Shown: positions 1-6,770 of the stretch, piece by piece
How the letters are laid out: each line of letters starts with the position of its first letter
How positions within the stretch are numbered: position 1 is the stretch's first letter
Origin: Nocardia spumae
GTDB taxonomy: Bacteria; Actinomycetota; Actinomycetes; Mycobacteriales; Mycobacteriaceae
NCBI RefSeq assembly: GCF_020733635.1
Contig: NZ_JAJFZL010000001.1
Coordinates: forward strand, 992,001 to 1,056,000
DNA: 64,000 bases
Reading direction: 5' to 3'
The notes under the pieces: model-generated
The model's database searches: none
What the model was told of the DNA's origin: nothing
Seen by the model: the letters and a program-made list of their open reading frames with translations, nothing else
Made by a program: the position numbers and the translations under genes

Positions 1-49
1 GGGTGGCCGCACCGTCGGCGCCGGCCGCGTCACCAAGGTCATCAAGTGA
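1..49 (+). CDS. tuf: Elongation factor Tu, C-terminal end (partial)
   Basis: Only the last 15 codons and the TGA stop are in the window; the first base completes a codon that begins outside. The peptide GGRTVGAGRVTKVIK is the characteristic C-terminus of bacterial EF-Tu, the GTPase that delivers aminoacyl-tRNA to the ribosome. The rest of the gene, with its GTP-binding motifs, lies left of the window. It is followed 36 bp later by a strong hairpin terminator and faces a convergent gene. The tail sequence is short but highly conserved, so the identification is good. Confidence 0.9.
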   Translation, partial: GGRTVGAGRVTKVIK

Positions 50-84
50 CCTTGTGATCGGCCGTCACGTCGAGTGACAGCACT

Positions 85-120
85 GAGAAGGGCCGTTCCC
101 CCAGGGGAACGGCCCTTCTC
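85..120. terminator. Intrinsic terminator hairpin after tuf
   Basis: A perfect 16-bp inverted repeat (85-100 with 105-120) closes on the 4-base loop CCAG. No U-tract follows, which is usual in actinobacteria. It lies between the tuf stop and the convergent gene ending at 148, so it could serve both directions. Confidence 0.9.
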
Positions 121-147
121 GCGTATCTGCGCCGAACCGCGGCCGGT

Positions 148-2061
148 TCAGCTCTCCGTGGCGGCCAGCAGCGCTTCGGCGAATTCGCGCATCTGCGCGG
201 CACCGCCGAACCAGGTGGTGACCAGTTCGACCGCGGCCGCGCGCGTGCGGTGGGCGGCGGTGATGAAGTCGTCGAGCGAGACATCGCCGGCCTCGGCGTT
301 GCGGGCCACATTTTCGAGAGTGTGGCTCGCCAGCAGAAGTTGCATCACCACGCCGACGTCGATGGCCGGCGCGTCACCGGTGGCTTCGGCGCGGCGACGG
401 CTGGCGCGCCGGGAGGTGGGTGCGATGCCGGTGCGGGAAGCGATGTCCTCGGTGGTCTCCCCGGCATGGTGGTCGGCCGCCGCGCGCCGGGTCCGGCGGG
501 ATTCGGAACCGGATTCGCCGGTCGGTGTGGCCTCCGCGTGGGCCGACGAATGCGGCTGTGCGACAGTAGCTTCGACGTTCACCCGCGCGTCCGGGGTATC
601 GGGTTCGGGGCGCGATGACGAGGTCGATTCCGCCGCGCCGGATTCGGTATCCGGGCGGCGCAGGACATCGGTATCTGCCGGCGCGCGCAGGGCAGTGGCC
701 GGCGTCGAGCGCAGGCCCACCGTCGCGCCGTTGCGCCCGGAGGCATGGGGGCGCGCGGGTGTCGCGGTCGCGGCGGCAGCGAGCGGATCGGATATCACCG
801 GGAACGAGGCGGTGTCCTGTGATGCGTCGCCGGGTTCGTTCGCGGTCGGCTCGGGATCGGTCTCGTCGGCCGCGTCGGACGGTTCCGGCTCGCTCGAATG
901 TCGGTGTGAGGGTTGGGCGGTGGGTGCGGGCGGGGTCTCCGGTGCGGTATCGGCCTCGTGTGCCCCCGCGATTGCGGGCGCCGGATCGGACGCGGGCTCA
1001 TCGTCGCGTGCCTGTGCTGCCGCGGCTTTCGCCGCGCGGGCGGGCAGGCGCCGATTCGGCAGGGCGGTGCTCGACGCGCCGCCGTTCGCCGGGGAGGGGT
1101 CGCCGCCGCGTTCCGGCTCGGCGGGCCGATCCTCGGTGTCGGCGTCGGCGGCCGCGTGCGACCGGTTCGGGGAGCGCAGCGGCAGTTGGGTGGGGGACGA
1201 CCCGCGGGTGCCGGAGTCGGCCGGGCGGAGCGGCTCGGCCTCGTCGCGGTCGGGATCGGTCTGCTCCGGACGCGGCGCGGATTCCACGGGGCCGTGCCCG
1301 CCGGTGTGCTCGCTGTTCGGTTGCCGACTGCCGATATCGGAGCGGTCGCCGCGCGTGCGGTGCGGCAGATCGGTATCGATGCCGAGGCTTTCGGCGATGC
1401 GGCGGACGGTGTCCTCGGGATCCTGGGATTCGGCCTCGGAGTCGGGGGCGGAGCTCGGCGTGGCCGCTGGTGTTGCCGCGAAGCTGGAGGTCGGAGCGGA
1501 TTCGTTGTCCATCGCGGCCAGGTGTTCGGGGGACTCGGGCTGGGTGTGCTCGTAGTCCGAGTCGAAGGGTGAGGCGAACATGGTGTGCGGCGCGGGTTCT
1601 CGGCGCGGCAGCGGCGGCGGGGTGGTCGCGGCGGATGCTGCCGAGTCGCGGGTGGGCAGTCCGGATCCGGGTGTCGGAGTGGAGGCCGGTGCCTGAACCG
1701 TGCTGCCGGAGAGGTATTCCGGTGTGTAGGTGGGGATATCGGTGGCCGATCCGCCGGGGGCGGGCCCGAAAACGCTGTCCGCGCCGCCCGGCGGATAGGC
1801 CTCGGCGGGGAAGGTCAGGGATTCGCCGTGGCCGGGTGCGGTATCGCGCCGGGGCAGCGCCGTCGGAGTACCGCCGGAGCGAGTATCGCCGAATTCGCTG
1901 CCGTCCCAACGCAGACCGTAATGCTCGCTACCCGGCGCGGCAGGGCCGGTGGTCTCCGTCCGCTGCTGCGCGTCCTCCTCCGGGCGGGTCAGCCGGTAAC
2001 CCTCTCGCGCAGCATGGGGTTCTCCGAAACGGGCATTGGTCGGATCCGTCATACGCCCCAT
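148..2061 (-). CDS. Large low-complexity hypothetical protein
   Basis: About 637 residues, rich in Pro, Ala, Ser, Thr, Glu and Asp; most of it should be intrinsically disordered. Short basic LP-R-type motifs recur (ALPRRD, PLPRRE, ALPNRR, QLPLRS). The last ~75 residues look folded and helical (from AIDVGVVMQLLLASHTLENV onwards, including LVTTWFGGAAQM), so this may be a C-terminal domain on a long flexible arm. I see no signal peptide or membrane segment. The chosen ATG has AGGGA nine bases upstream; an ATG nine bases further in (2052) is also possible. An open frame extends back to a TTG overlapping the stop of the cupin gene, but without a ribosome-binding site. It may be co-transcribed with that cupin gene. 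I do not recognise the family and infer no function. Confidence 0.72.
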   Translation of the reverse strand: MGRMTDPTNARFGEPHAAREGYRLTRPEEDAQQRTETTGPAAPGSEHYGLRWDGSEFGDTRSGGTPTALPRRDTAPGHGESLTFPAEAYPPGGADSVFGPAPGGSATDIPTYTPEYLSGSTVQAPASTPTPGSGLPTRDSAASAATTPPPLPRREPAPHTMFASPFDSDYEHTQPESPEHLAAMDNESAPTSSFAATPAATPSSAPDSEAESQDPEDTVRRIAESLGIDTDLPHRTRGDRSDIGSRQPNSEHTGGHGPVESAPRPEQTDPDRDEAEPLRPADSGTRGSSPTQLPLRSPNRSHAAADADTEDRPAEPERGGDPSPANGGASSTALPNRRLPARAAKAAAAQARDDEPASDPAPAIAGAHEADTAPETPPAPTAQPSHRHSSEPEPSDAADETDPEPTANEPGDASQDTASFPVISDPLAAAATATPARPHASGRNGATVGLRSTPATALRAPADTDVLRRPDTESGAAESTSSSRPEPDTPDARVNVEATVAQPHSSAHAEATPTGESGSESRRTRRAAADHHAGETTEDIASRTGIAPTSRRASRRRAEATGDAPAIDVGVVMQLLLASHTLENVARNAEAGDVSLDDFITAAHRTRAAAVELVTTWFGGAAQMREFAEALLAATES

Positions 2062-2132
2062 TCTTATCGGTCCCTGCTCCGGTTGCGAGTCCGCGGGGTG
2101 TGTGAGCGGTCCCGCCGTCGTTGCGCCGCAGC

Positions 2133-2513
2133 TCAATCCGTCCGAGGTTCGAGCTGGGTGCCGCGCCGCAGCGTCAGCGACATCATCTCGCCGGGTTCAT
2201 CGACCTCCAGTCGATGCCATCGTCCGCGTGGCACCACGAATGCCTGACCGGCGCGCAGCGCTACCGAATCGTCGGGGGCGTCGATCCCGCGCAGGCACAG
2301 TCGAATTCCACCCGCCAGTACCGCGACGAGTTCCGCTCCGTCCGGATGCATTTCCCAGAGGTCGCCGTGTACGTCGGCGTCGGAGGCCACCCGGAAGGCC
2401 GCCAGGGTCCAGCCGTCGACATCCCCGGACATCCGGCGCTGTTCGTCGAAGACGCGACCGTCGGTGAGCATTCGGATGCCACGGGCGAACAGATCGATAG
2501 GTGCGAGTTGCAT
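2133..2513 (-). CDS. Small cupin-domain protein
   Basis: 126 residues, essentially one small beta-barrel. The stretch from GDLWEMHPDGAELVAVLAGG through RAGQAFVVPRGRWHRLEV matches the two cupin motifs in order, with conserved glycines and His/Glu-type metal-ligand candidates (H55, E61, H99). Proteins of this size are usually metal-binding enzymes or ligand sensors of unknown substrate. The ATG has a good ribosome-binding site (GAGAGGA, seven bases away). The gene diverges from the TetR gene at 2616 over a 26-bp palindrome, so that regulator very likely controls it. The substrate cannot be told from sequence. Confidence 0.85.
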   Translation of the reverse strand: MQLAPIDLFARGIRMLTDGRVFDEQRRMSGDVDGWTLAAFRVASDADVHGDLWEMHPDGAELVAVLAGGIRLCLRGIDAPDDSVALRAGQAFVVPRGRWHRLEVDEPGEMMSLTLRRGTQLEPRTD

Positions 2514-2543
2514 GGTGTTTCCTCTCGTCGGTCACCGGCCACT

Positions 2544-2569
2544 TACTTTCTGTACATGTATAGAAAGTA
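2544..2569. promoter_or_regulatory. Palindromic TetR-type operator between cupin and tetR
   Basis: TACTTTCT, then a near-symmetric GTACATGTAT centre, then AGAAAGTA: 12 of 13 base pairs across the dyad are complementary. It sits in the 102-bp divergent intergenic region, 30 bp from the cupin start and 46 bp from the TetR start. That is where an autoregulatory operator controlling both genes is expected. The binding protein is inferred from position only. Confidence 0.7.
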
Positions 2570-2615
2570 GCCGACCGCCGCGTCCGCTGTCCAGGGCGCG
2601 TGTGAAGATGACGGG

Positions 2616-3260
2616 GTGAGTACTCGAACCGGACGTCCGCCGCGGCTCTCGCGTGCCCAGATCGTGGCCGCGGCACGCGAACTGATCGAGACCCACGGCG
2701 TACAGGCGCTGACCATGCGGCGGCTGGCCACCGAACTCGGCGCGACGCCGATGGCCGTCTACCACCACGTGCCGGACAAGGACGCGCTGCTGTTGTTGCT
2801 GCTCGAAGAGGTGGCGACGGCGGCGGAACATCCGTCGCTCCCGGCGGATCCGGCCGAACGCCTGATCGTCGCGGCGCGCGCGATGCACGACGTGCTGGCT
2901 CCGGTGCCGTGGATCACCGAGGTGCTGACGGCCGATGACCTGCTGTCACCGGTCGCGCTCTGGTATCCGGAGGTCATCCTCGACGCCGCGATGGATTGTG
3001 GTCTCGATGCCGAGCGGGCCGTGCACGCCTACCGTTCGATCTGGTACTACACCGCCGGCGAGATTCTGGTGCGCGCCGCTGCCCGCCGCCGGCGCGATCG
3101 CGATGACGGTCCGCCCTTCCGGGAGCGGGTCTTCGCCGATCTCGATGCCGAGCAGCTCCCTCGTCTCGCGGCGGTCGCGGATCGCTGGGCCGAACTCACC
3201 GCCGCCGATACCTATGAGCAGGGGTTGCGGGCCCTGGTGGCCGGATTGCTGCCGCGGTAG
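2616..3260 (+). CDS. TetR/AcrR-family transcriptional regulator
   Basis: 214 residues beginning at GTG. Residues ~10-60 form the TetR helix-turn-helix (IVAARELIETHG, then MRRLATELGATPMAVYHHVPDKDALL). The remainder is the all-helical ligand and dimerization domain, resembling the TetR_C class (W-Y-EVILDAAMDCGLDAERA). It is divergently transcribed from the cupin gene and faces a convergent MarR gene across a hairpin terminator. The palindrome at 2544-2569 is its likely operator. The inducer is unknown; a small hydrophobic molecule linked to the cupin enzyme is a reasonable guess but not shown. Confidence 0.9.
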   Translation: MSTRTGRPPRLSRAQIVAAARELIETHGVQALTMRRLATELGATPMAVYHHVPDKDALLLLLLEEVATAAEHPSLPADPAERLIVAARAMHDVLAPVPWITEVLTADDLLSPVALWYPEVILDAAMDCGLDAERAVHAYRSIWYYTAGEILVRAAARRRRDRDDGPPFRERVFADLDAEQLPRLAAVADRWAELTAADTYEQGLRALVAGLLPR

Positions 3261-3272
3261 GCCGCATCGGCA

Positions 3273-3302
3273 CCGGTCGCGGAAACCGTTCGCGGCGACC
3301 GG
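3273..3302. terminator. Bidirectional hairpin terminator
   Basis: An 8-bp perfect stem, CCGGTCGC (3273-3280) with GCGACCGG (3295-3302), encloses a 14-base loop. It sits exactly between the convergent TetR gene (ends 3260) and MarR gene (ends 3304). There is no U-tract. Confidence 0.6.
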
Positions 3303-3303
3303 A

Positions 3304-3771
3304 TCAGGCGGGGGAATCCGGTGATGTGCCGATATCGTCGGCGGCCTGCTGATAGGCCCGCGCCGCGCGGGCGAAATAGTCGAACAGCAGTTCGCGCTGT
3401 TCGGGACCGTAGCTCTGGATGATCTCGCCGATCCGCCGGCGCGCGGGGGCGAGCGCGCGATCCAGGCCCTCCGGCCGGCTCACCGGTTCGACGACGACCT
3501 TGCGGCGGTCGCCCGGATCCGGGGTGCGGCGCACATACCCGGCCTGTTCGAGGCGGTCGATGAGCCGGGTGGTGGGGCCGGTGGTCAGGCCGGCGCGGGC
3601 GCCCAGCTCGCCGGGGGTCATGGCGCCGCTCAACTCCAGGATGTTCAGCGCGTACAGGTCGGTGGCGCCGAGTCCGACGGCTTTCGCGCCCGCCTGGGCA
3701 TGGAGTACGACCGCGCTCAGGTACCGGCGAAAGACCTGACCGGGGTCGTCGTCGCGCCGTTCTGTTGACAC
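3304..3771 (-). CDS. MarR-family transcriptional regulator
   Basis: 155 residues from a GTG preceded by GAGGTGA. The winged helix-turn-helix runs from about residue 38 to 95: LYALNILELSGAMTPGELGARAG is the first part, TTGPTTRLIDRLEQAGYV the recognition helix, and RRTPDPGDRRKVVVEP the wing with the typical DPGDRR. The flanking helices form the dimer interface. It is divergent from the SgcJ-like gene at 3868; the shared intergenic region holds two inverted repeats that are likely its operators. MarR proteins usually repress efflux or detoxification genes and release DNA on binding aromatic or oxidising ligands; the ligand here is unknown. Confidence 0.92.
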   Translation of the reverse strand: MSTERRDDDPGQVFRRYLSAVVLHAQAGAKAVGLGATDLYALNILELSGAMTPGELGARAGLTTGPTTRLIDRLEQAGYVRRTPDPGDRRKVVVEPVSRPEGLDRALAPARRRIGEIIQSYGPEQRELLFDYFARAARAYQQAADDIGTSPDSPA

Positions 3772-3792
3772 GGGTCACCTCACTTCCTAATA

Positions 3793-3834
3793 TCTTCTTC
3801 AACGAAGAGAATGCTTTGAGGAAGAAAAATCTTC
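3793..3834. promoter_or_regulatory. Two MarR-type inverted repeats
   Basis: TCTTC-N6-GAAGA at 3793-3808 and GAAGA-N4-TCTTC at 3821-3834 share the same half-site. They lie in an AT-rich 96-bp region between the divergent MarR gene (start 3771) and the SgcJ-like gene (start 3868). Two copies of one half-site motif suggest cooperative binding by the adjacent MarR dimer. This is an inference from position and symmetry. Confidence 0.6.
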
Positions 3835-3867
3835 TAAGCAGATAATAACACGAGGGGAGTTCCGGCT

Positions 3868-4314
3868 ATGCCTGTGACCATGGACGACGCCGCTGCCATT
3901 CGCGCACTCATTCAGCGCACCCAGGACGCGTGGGCTCGGGGTGACGGTGCCGCCTACGGCGCCTGCTTCGCCGACGACGCCAGCGACGTCACCTATATGG
4001 GCACCGTCTACCACGGCGGTGCCGAGATCGGCCGTGCCCATCAGGTCCTGTTCGACAGTGTCCTCAGGGGCACTCGTCTCACCGTCGAGATCGTCGAGAT
4101 CCGTGGCTACGGCAGCGATACCGCGGTGGTCGTCACCCGGGGCGAATCCGCGAAGGGAGAACCCGGGAAGCTCGGAAAGCTCGCCACCTACACCGTGATT
4201 CGCGGTGCCGATGGGCAGTGGCGCATCGCCGCGGTGCAGAAGACGCAGCGCAGGCGGTGGATGGAGGCGCTGACCTTCAGGCTGCAGCCCGCATCCCGGC
4301 CACTGCCGCGTTGA
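3868..4314 (+). CDS. SgcJ/EcaC-family (NTF2/SnoaL-like) protein
   Basis: 148 residues with the NTF2-like cone fold pattern: an N-terminal helix (IRALIQRTQDAWARGD), then DAYGACFADDA-type turns, VTYMGTVYHGGAEIGRAHQ, and C-terminal strands ending in GQWRIAAVQKTQ. This matches the SgcJ/EcaC family, named from natural-product clusters; most members have no proven reaction and may bind or isomerise small hydrophobic molecules. ATG start, with AGGGGAG ten bases upstream. Probably repressed by the divergent MarR protein. It is likely monocistronic, since the next gene is convergent 31 bp away. Confidence 0.85.
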   Translation: MPVTMDDAAAIRALIQRTQDAWARGDGAAYGACFADDASDVTYMGTVYHGGAEIGRAHQVLFDSVLRGTRLTVEIVEIRGYGSDTAVVVTRGESAKGEPGKLGKLATYTVIRGADGQWRIAAVQKTQRRRWMEALTFRLQPASRPLPR

Positions 4315-4345
4315 CGGCGGCCACCGCGCGGTCGGGCGGCCTCGA

Positions 4346-4975
4346 TCAGCCGAGGTTGGTCATTCCGGCGGCGACGACCCGGGAGAGGTTCATGATCTCC
4401 TCGGCGCCGGCCAGGGTCAGGCCGTCGAGAGCGTGCAGCCGGTCGGTGCTCGCGATGGTCAGCATCGCCGATACCCACGCGGCCGCGCAGGCGCGCAGGG
4501 TGCCGGGCTGCACCTGGCCCGGTGCGCTGGCCTGCAGCACTCGTGCGGTGACGTCGAGGAGTTGATCGCGCATGCGCCGCAGCTGTTTCCGGACATCCGG
4601 ATGGGTATCGGCCTCGCGCCACATGATCACGCGCAGCACCGACGAGTGGTGGTCGCGCAGATTCAGTGCGGCGTCCAGCTTCACCAGGCTGGTCGCCGGG
4701 TCGCCGGGGGTGACCACGGTGGCGATGTCCTCGATCGGATGTGCGGGGACCCGCTCGGCCATCAGGGCCGACAGGATCGAGTTCTTGGTGGGGAAATAGT
4801 AGAAGACCAGACCCTTCGGAACATCGGCGAAGTCGGCGATCGCGGCCGTCGCGGTCGCGTCGAATCCGTGTGCCGCGAAGAGGTTTTCGGCGGCGTCCAG
4901 GATCAGAGCGCGGGCGTCGCCGTCGACCTCCCTGCTCCGGCGGCGCCCCGCTCGACGGGGTTTGTGCATCTGCAT
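4346..4975 (-). CDS. TetR-family regulator coupled to SPW protein gene
   Basis: 209 residues. The helix-turn-helix is clear: ALILDAAENLFAAHGFDATA, then IADFADVPKGLVFYYFPTKNSIL. The rest is a helical ligand domain. The ATG overlaps the TGA of the upstream SPW gene (TGATG, 4977-4973), so the start is well fixed and translation is probably coupled. An open frame reaching back to 5404 is only read-through over that gene. An 18-bp palindrome upstream of the two-gene operon (5373-5390) is a good autoregulatory operator candidate. A second dyad, TGCATCTGCA...TGCAGTATGCA, overlaps the start at 4965-4991 and may be coincidental. Confidence 0.9.
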   Translation of the reverse strand: MQMHKPRRAGRRRSREVDGDARALILDAAENLFAAHGFDATATAAIADFADVPKGLVFYYFPTKNSILSALMAERVPAHPIEDIATVVTPGDPATSLVKLDAALNLRDHHSSVLRVIMWREADTHPDVRKQLRRMRDQLLDVTARVLQASAPGQVQPGTLRACAAAWVSAMLTIASTDRLHALDGLTLAGAEEIMNLSRVVAAGMTNLG

Positions 4976-5322
4976 CAGTGTGCAGTATGCATCCGTGCCG
5001 ATACTTGCGGAAGTGCGGCGACGGCGACCACGACGGTCAGGACGCCGACGATCCACGCGGTCCACGAGGCGCCGCTGAAGGAGCTGTAGTTCATCACCCA
5101 CGGCGAGAGGAACAGCAGCACGCCGAACAGGCCCATCGCGTAATCGGTTCCGGCCATCGCCGGGCGGGTGAGCTGGGCCAGACCGGTCAGGGCGATCAGC
5201 ACGCCGAGCACGATCAGGGTCCACATGGCGCGGGAGCTGTGGTCGGTCCAGATGGGGGACAGGGCGGTGTACGCGCCGAGTACCACGGCCACGAAATCCT
5301 GGGTGCGGCTTTCGGTGAGCAT
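4975..5322 (-). CDS. SPW-repeat membrane protein
   Basis: 115 residues with four predicted transmembrane segments, at about 10-25, 33-51, 61-77 and 89-105. Two internal repeats carry the family signature: SPIW at 22-25 and SPW at 73-75, each at the end of a hydrophobic helix. SPW proteins are small integral membrane proteins of unknown function, common in actinobacteria. The ATG follows a strong GAGGAGG site. It is the first gene of an operon with the TetR gene that starts within its stop codon, so the regulator probably controls its own operon and perhaps senses membrane or solvent stress (inference). Confidence 0.88.
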   Translation of the reverse strand: MLTESRTQDFVAVVLGAYTALSPIWTDHSSRAMWTLIVLGVLIALTGLAQLTRPAMAGTDYAMGLFGVLLFLSPWVMNYSSFSGASWTAWIVGVLTVVVAVAALPQVSARMHTAH

Positions 5323-5372
5323 CGGGGGCCTCCTCGGGGGCGGAATTGTGTTCTCTATTCGGTATAGCTCTG

Positions 5373-5390
5373 ATTGACCGCCCGATCAAT
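5373..5390. promoter_or_regulatory. TetR-type operator upstream of SPW-tetR operon
   Basis: ATTGACCGCCCGATCAAT: seven of nine base pairs across the dyad are complementary, with outer arms ATTGA/TCAAT. It lies 51 bp upstream of the SPW gene start, in the promoter position, and is the natural candidate for autoregulation by the TetR protein encoded downstream. Confidence 0.5.
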
Positions 5391-5446
5391 ACCCGACCCG
5401 ACACAATCCTGCGCGACTGTCGGATATGGCGCCCGTCACCCTGGAT

Positions 5447-5460
5447 TAGAACGTGTTCTA
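5447..5460. promoter_or_regulatory. KstR-type operator upstream of ferredoxin reductase
   Basis: TAGAACGTGTTCTA: perfect TAGAAC/GTTCTA arms around a 2-base spacer. It fits the described KstR consensus TnnAACnnGTTnnA at every fixed position. It lies 72 bp upstream of the reductase start. KstR is the TetR-type repressor of cholesterol catabolism in mycobacteria and rhodococci; kstR itself is not in this window. Confidence 0.65.
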
Positions 5461-5531
5461 GAATATGGTGGATTGGTGCAGCAATACGTGCCAGCGACAG
5501 TGATCACCCCGATCGTGCGAGGAGTGCTGCG

Positions 5532-6716
5532 ATGACCGCCCCGATCGTGATCGTGGGAGCGGGTCTCGCGGGACTGCGCACCGCCGAGGAATTGCGGCGT
5601 GCCGGATACGAGGGCGGCCTGATCCTCGTCGGTGACGAGGCGCGTCTGCCCTACGATCGCCCGCCGCTGTCCAAGCAGTTCGTCCGTGGTGAGACCGAGG
5701 ACACCACCCTGCGGCCCGCCGAGTTCTTCACCGAGAAGAACATCGAACTGCGCCTCGGCGCGGCCGCCACCGGGGTCGACACCGCGGCCCGCACCCTGCT
5801 GTTCGCCGACGGATCCACCCTCGAATACGACCAGCTGATCGTGGCAACCGGCCTGCGCCCCAAACGAATTCCGGGTCTGCCCGAGGCCGCGGGTATCCAT
5901 GTGCTGCGCCGGCACGAAGATGCGGCCGCACTGCGCGACGGATTGGCGAGCGCGCGGCGCGCGCTGGTGGTCGGCGCCGGGTTCATCGGCTGTGAACTGG
6001 CCGCCAGCTTCCGTTCGCGCGGTGTGGAGGTCGTGCTGGTGGAGCCGCAGCCCACCCCGTTGGCCGCCGCTCTCGGTGAGACCGTCGGCCGTCTGGTCGG
6101 CCGGCTGCACCGCGAGGAGGGTGTGGATCTGCGGTGCGGTGTGGGGCTCGACTCGCTGCAGGCCGCGGGCGGCGCCGTCACCGGCGCGACGCTCGCCGAC
6201 GGGAGCGTCGTGAGTGCCGATCTGGTCGTCATCGGCGTCGGATCCGCACCGGTCACCGAATGGCTCGCCGATTCCGGTATTCCGCTGGCGGAGCCGCGGG
6301 CCGGGGGAGGCGTGCTCGCCGACGAGGTCGGACGCACCACGGTCGACGGTGTCTGGGCGGTGGGCGATGTCGCGGCCTGGCGTCACGACAACGGCCGGCA
6401 CAAGCGGGTCGAACACTGGACCAATGCGGGCGAGCAGGCCAAACTGCTGGCGACCGCGCTGCTCGGTGGCGAGATCCCGGTCGCGGCCCGGGTGCCGTAC
6501 GTGTGGAGCGACCAGTACGACGTGAAGATCCAGGTGCTCGGCACTCCGGCCGGGGCCGACGAGATCCGCGTGCTCGAGGACGACGGCCGCAAATTTCTGG
6601 CTCACTACTTCGACAATGGCGTGCTGACCGCCGTGGTCGGTGGGGGGCGCACCGGTCAGGTCATGAAGATGCGGGCCGAACTCGCGGCCAACAGCAGGGC
6701 GGCGACGGTCAACTAG
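5532..6716 (+). CDS. FAD-dependent ferredoxin reductase-type oxidoreductase
   Basis: 394 residues, typical of the rubredoxin/putidaredoxin-reductase family. FAD dinucleotide motif GAGLAG at 9-14, second Rossmann motif (NAD(P)H) GAGFIG at 148-153, and the FAD-contact motif VWAVGDVAAW at 274-283, followed by the C-terminal reductase dimerization domain. It would move electrons from NAD(P)H through FAD to a ferredoxin serving a cytochrome P450 or Rieske oxygenase. ATG start with GAGGAG upstream; a longer in-frame extension to 5346 has no support. A KstR-type box 72 bp upstream suggests induction with the steroid-degradation genes, for example to feed CYP125 or KshA; the partner ferredoxin is not in the window. 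Confidence 0.92.
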   Translation: MTAPIVIVGAGLAGLRTAEELRRAGYEGGLILVGDEARLPYDRPPLSKQFVRGETEDTTLRPAEFFTEKNIELRLGAAATGVDTAARTLLFADGSTLEYDQLIVATGLRPKRIPGLPEAAGIHVLRRHEDAAALRDGLASARRALVVGAGFIGCELAASFRSRGVEVVLVEPQPTPLAAALGETVGRLVGRLHREEGVDLRCGVGLDSLQAAGGAVTGATLADGSVVSADLVVIGVGSAPVTEWLADSGIPLAEPRAGGGVLADEVGRTTVDGVWAVGDVAAWRHDNGRHKRVEHWTNAGEQAKLLATALLGGEIPVAARVPYVWSDQYDVKIQVLGTPAGADEIRVLEDDGRKFLAHYFDNGVLTAVVGGGRTGQVMKMRAELAANSRAATVN

Positions 6717-6732
6717 GGCGCGGCCCGACGAC

Positions 6733-6763
6733 TGGACGGGCGGCCGGACCCGCTGTAATACAG
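6733..6763 (+). promoter_or_regulatory. Candidate near-leaderless promoter of the racemase gene
   Basis: TAATAC at 6756-6761 with TG just before it resembles an extended -10 element nine bases ahead of the GTG start at 6771; TGGACG near 6733 is a weak -35. No ribosome-binding site is visible, which fits a leaderless transcript. CTGTA-A-TACAG (6753-6763) is also a small perfect palindrome. Confidence 0.35.
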
Positions 6764-6770
6764 TTGGCCC

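Noticed and set aside
74..2105. Long + strand open frames (74-1555 and 615-2105) opposite the hypothetical gene at 148-2061
   Set aside because: They are Arg- or Gly-rich with no folded-looking segment or ribosome-binding site. The minus-strand frame has a start with a site and a helical C-terminal domain.
2062..2136. TTG start at 2136 for the hypothetical protein, overlapping the cupin stop
   Set aside because: There is no ribosome-binding site and TTG is rare; ATG 2061 has AGGGA at suitable distance. Coupling to the cupin gene cannot be fully excluded.
4965..4991. TGCAT/ATGCA dyad over the TetR start as its main operator
   Set aside because: It lies inside the coding region at the coupled stop/start and is imperfect; the 18-bp palindrome upstream of the operon is a better operator candidate.
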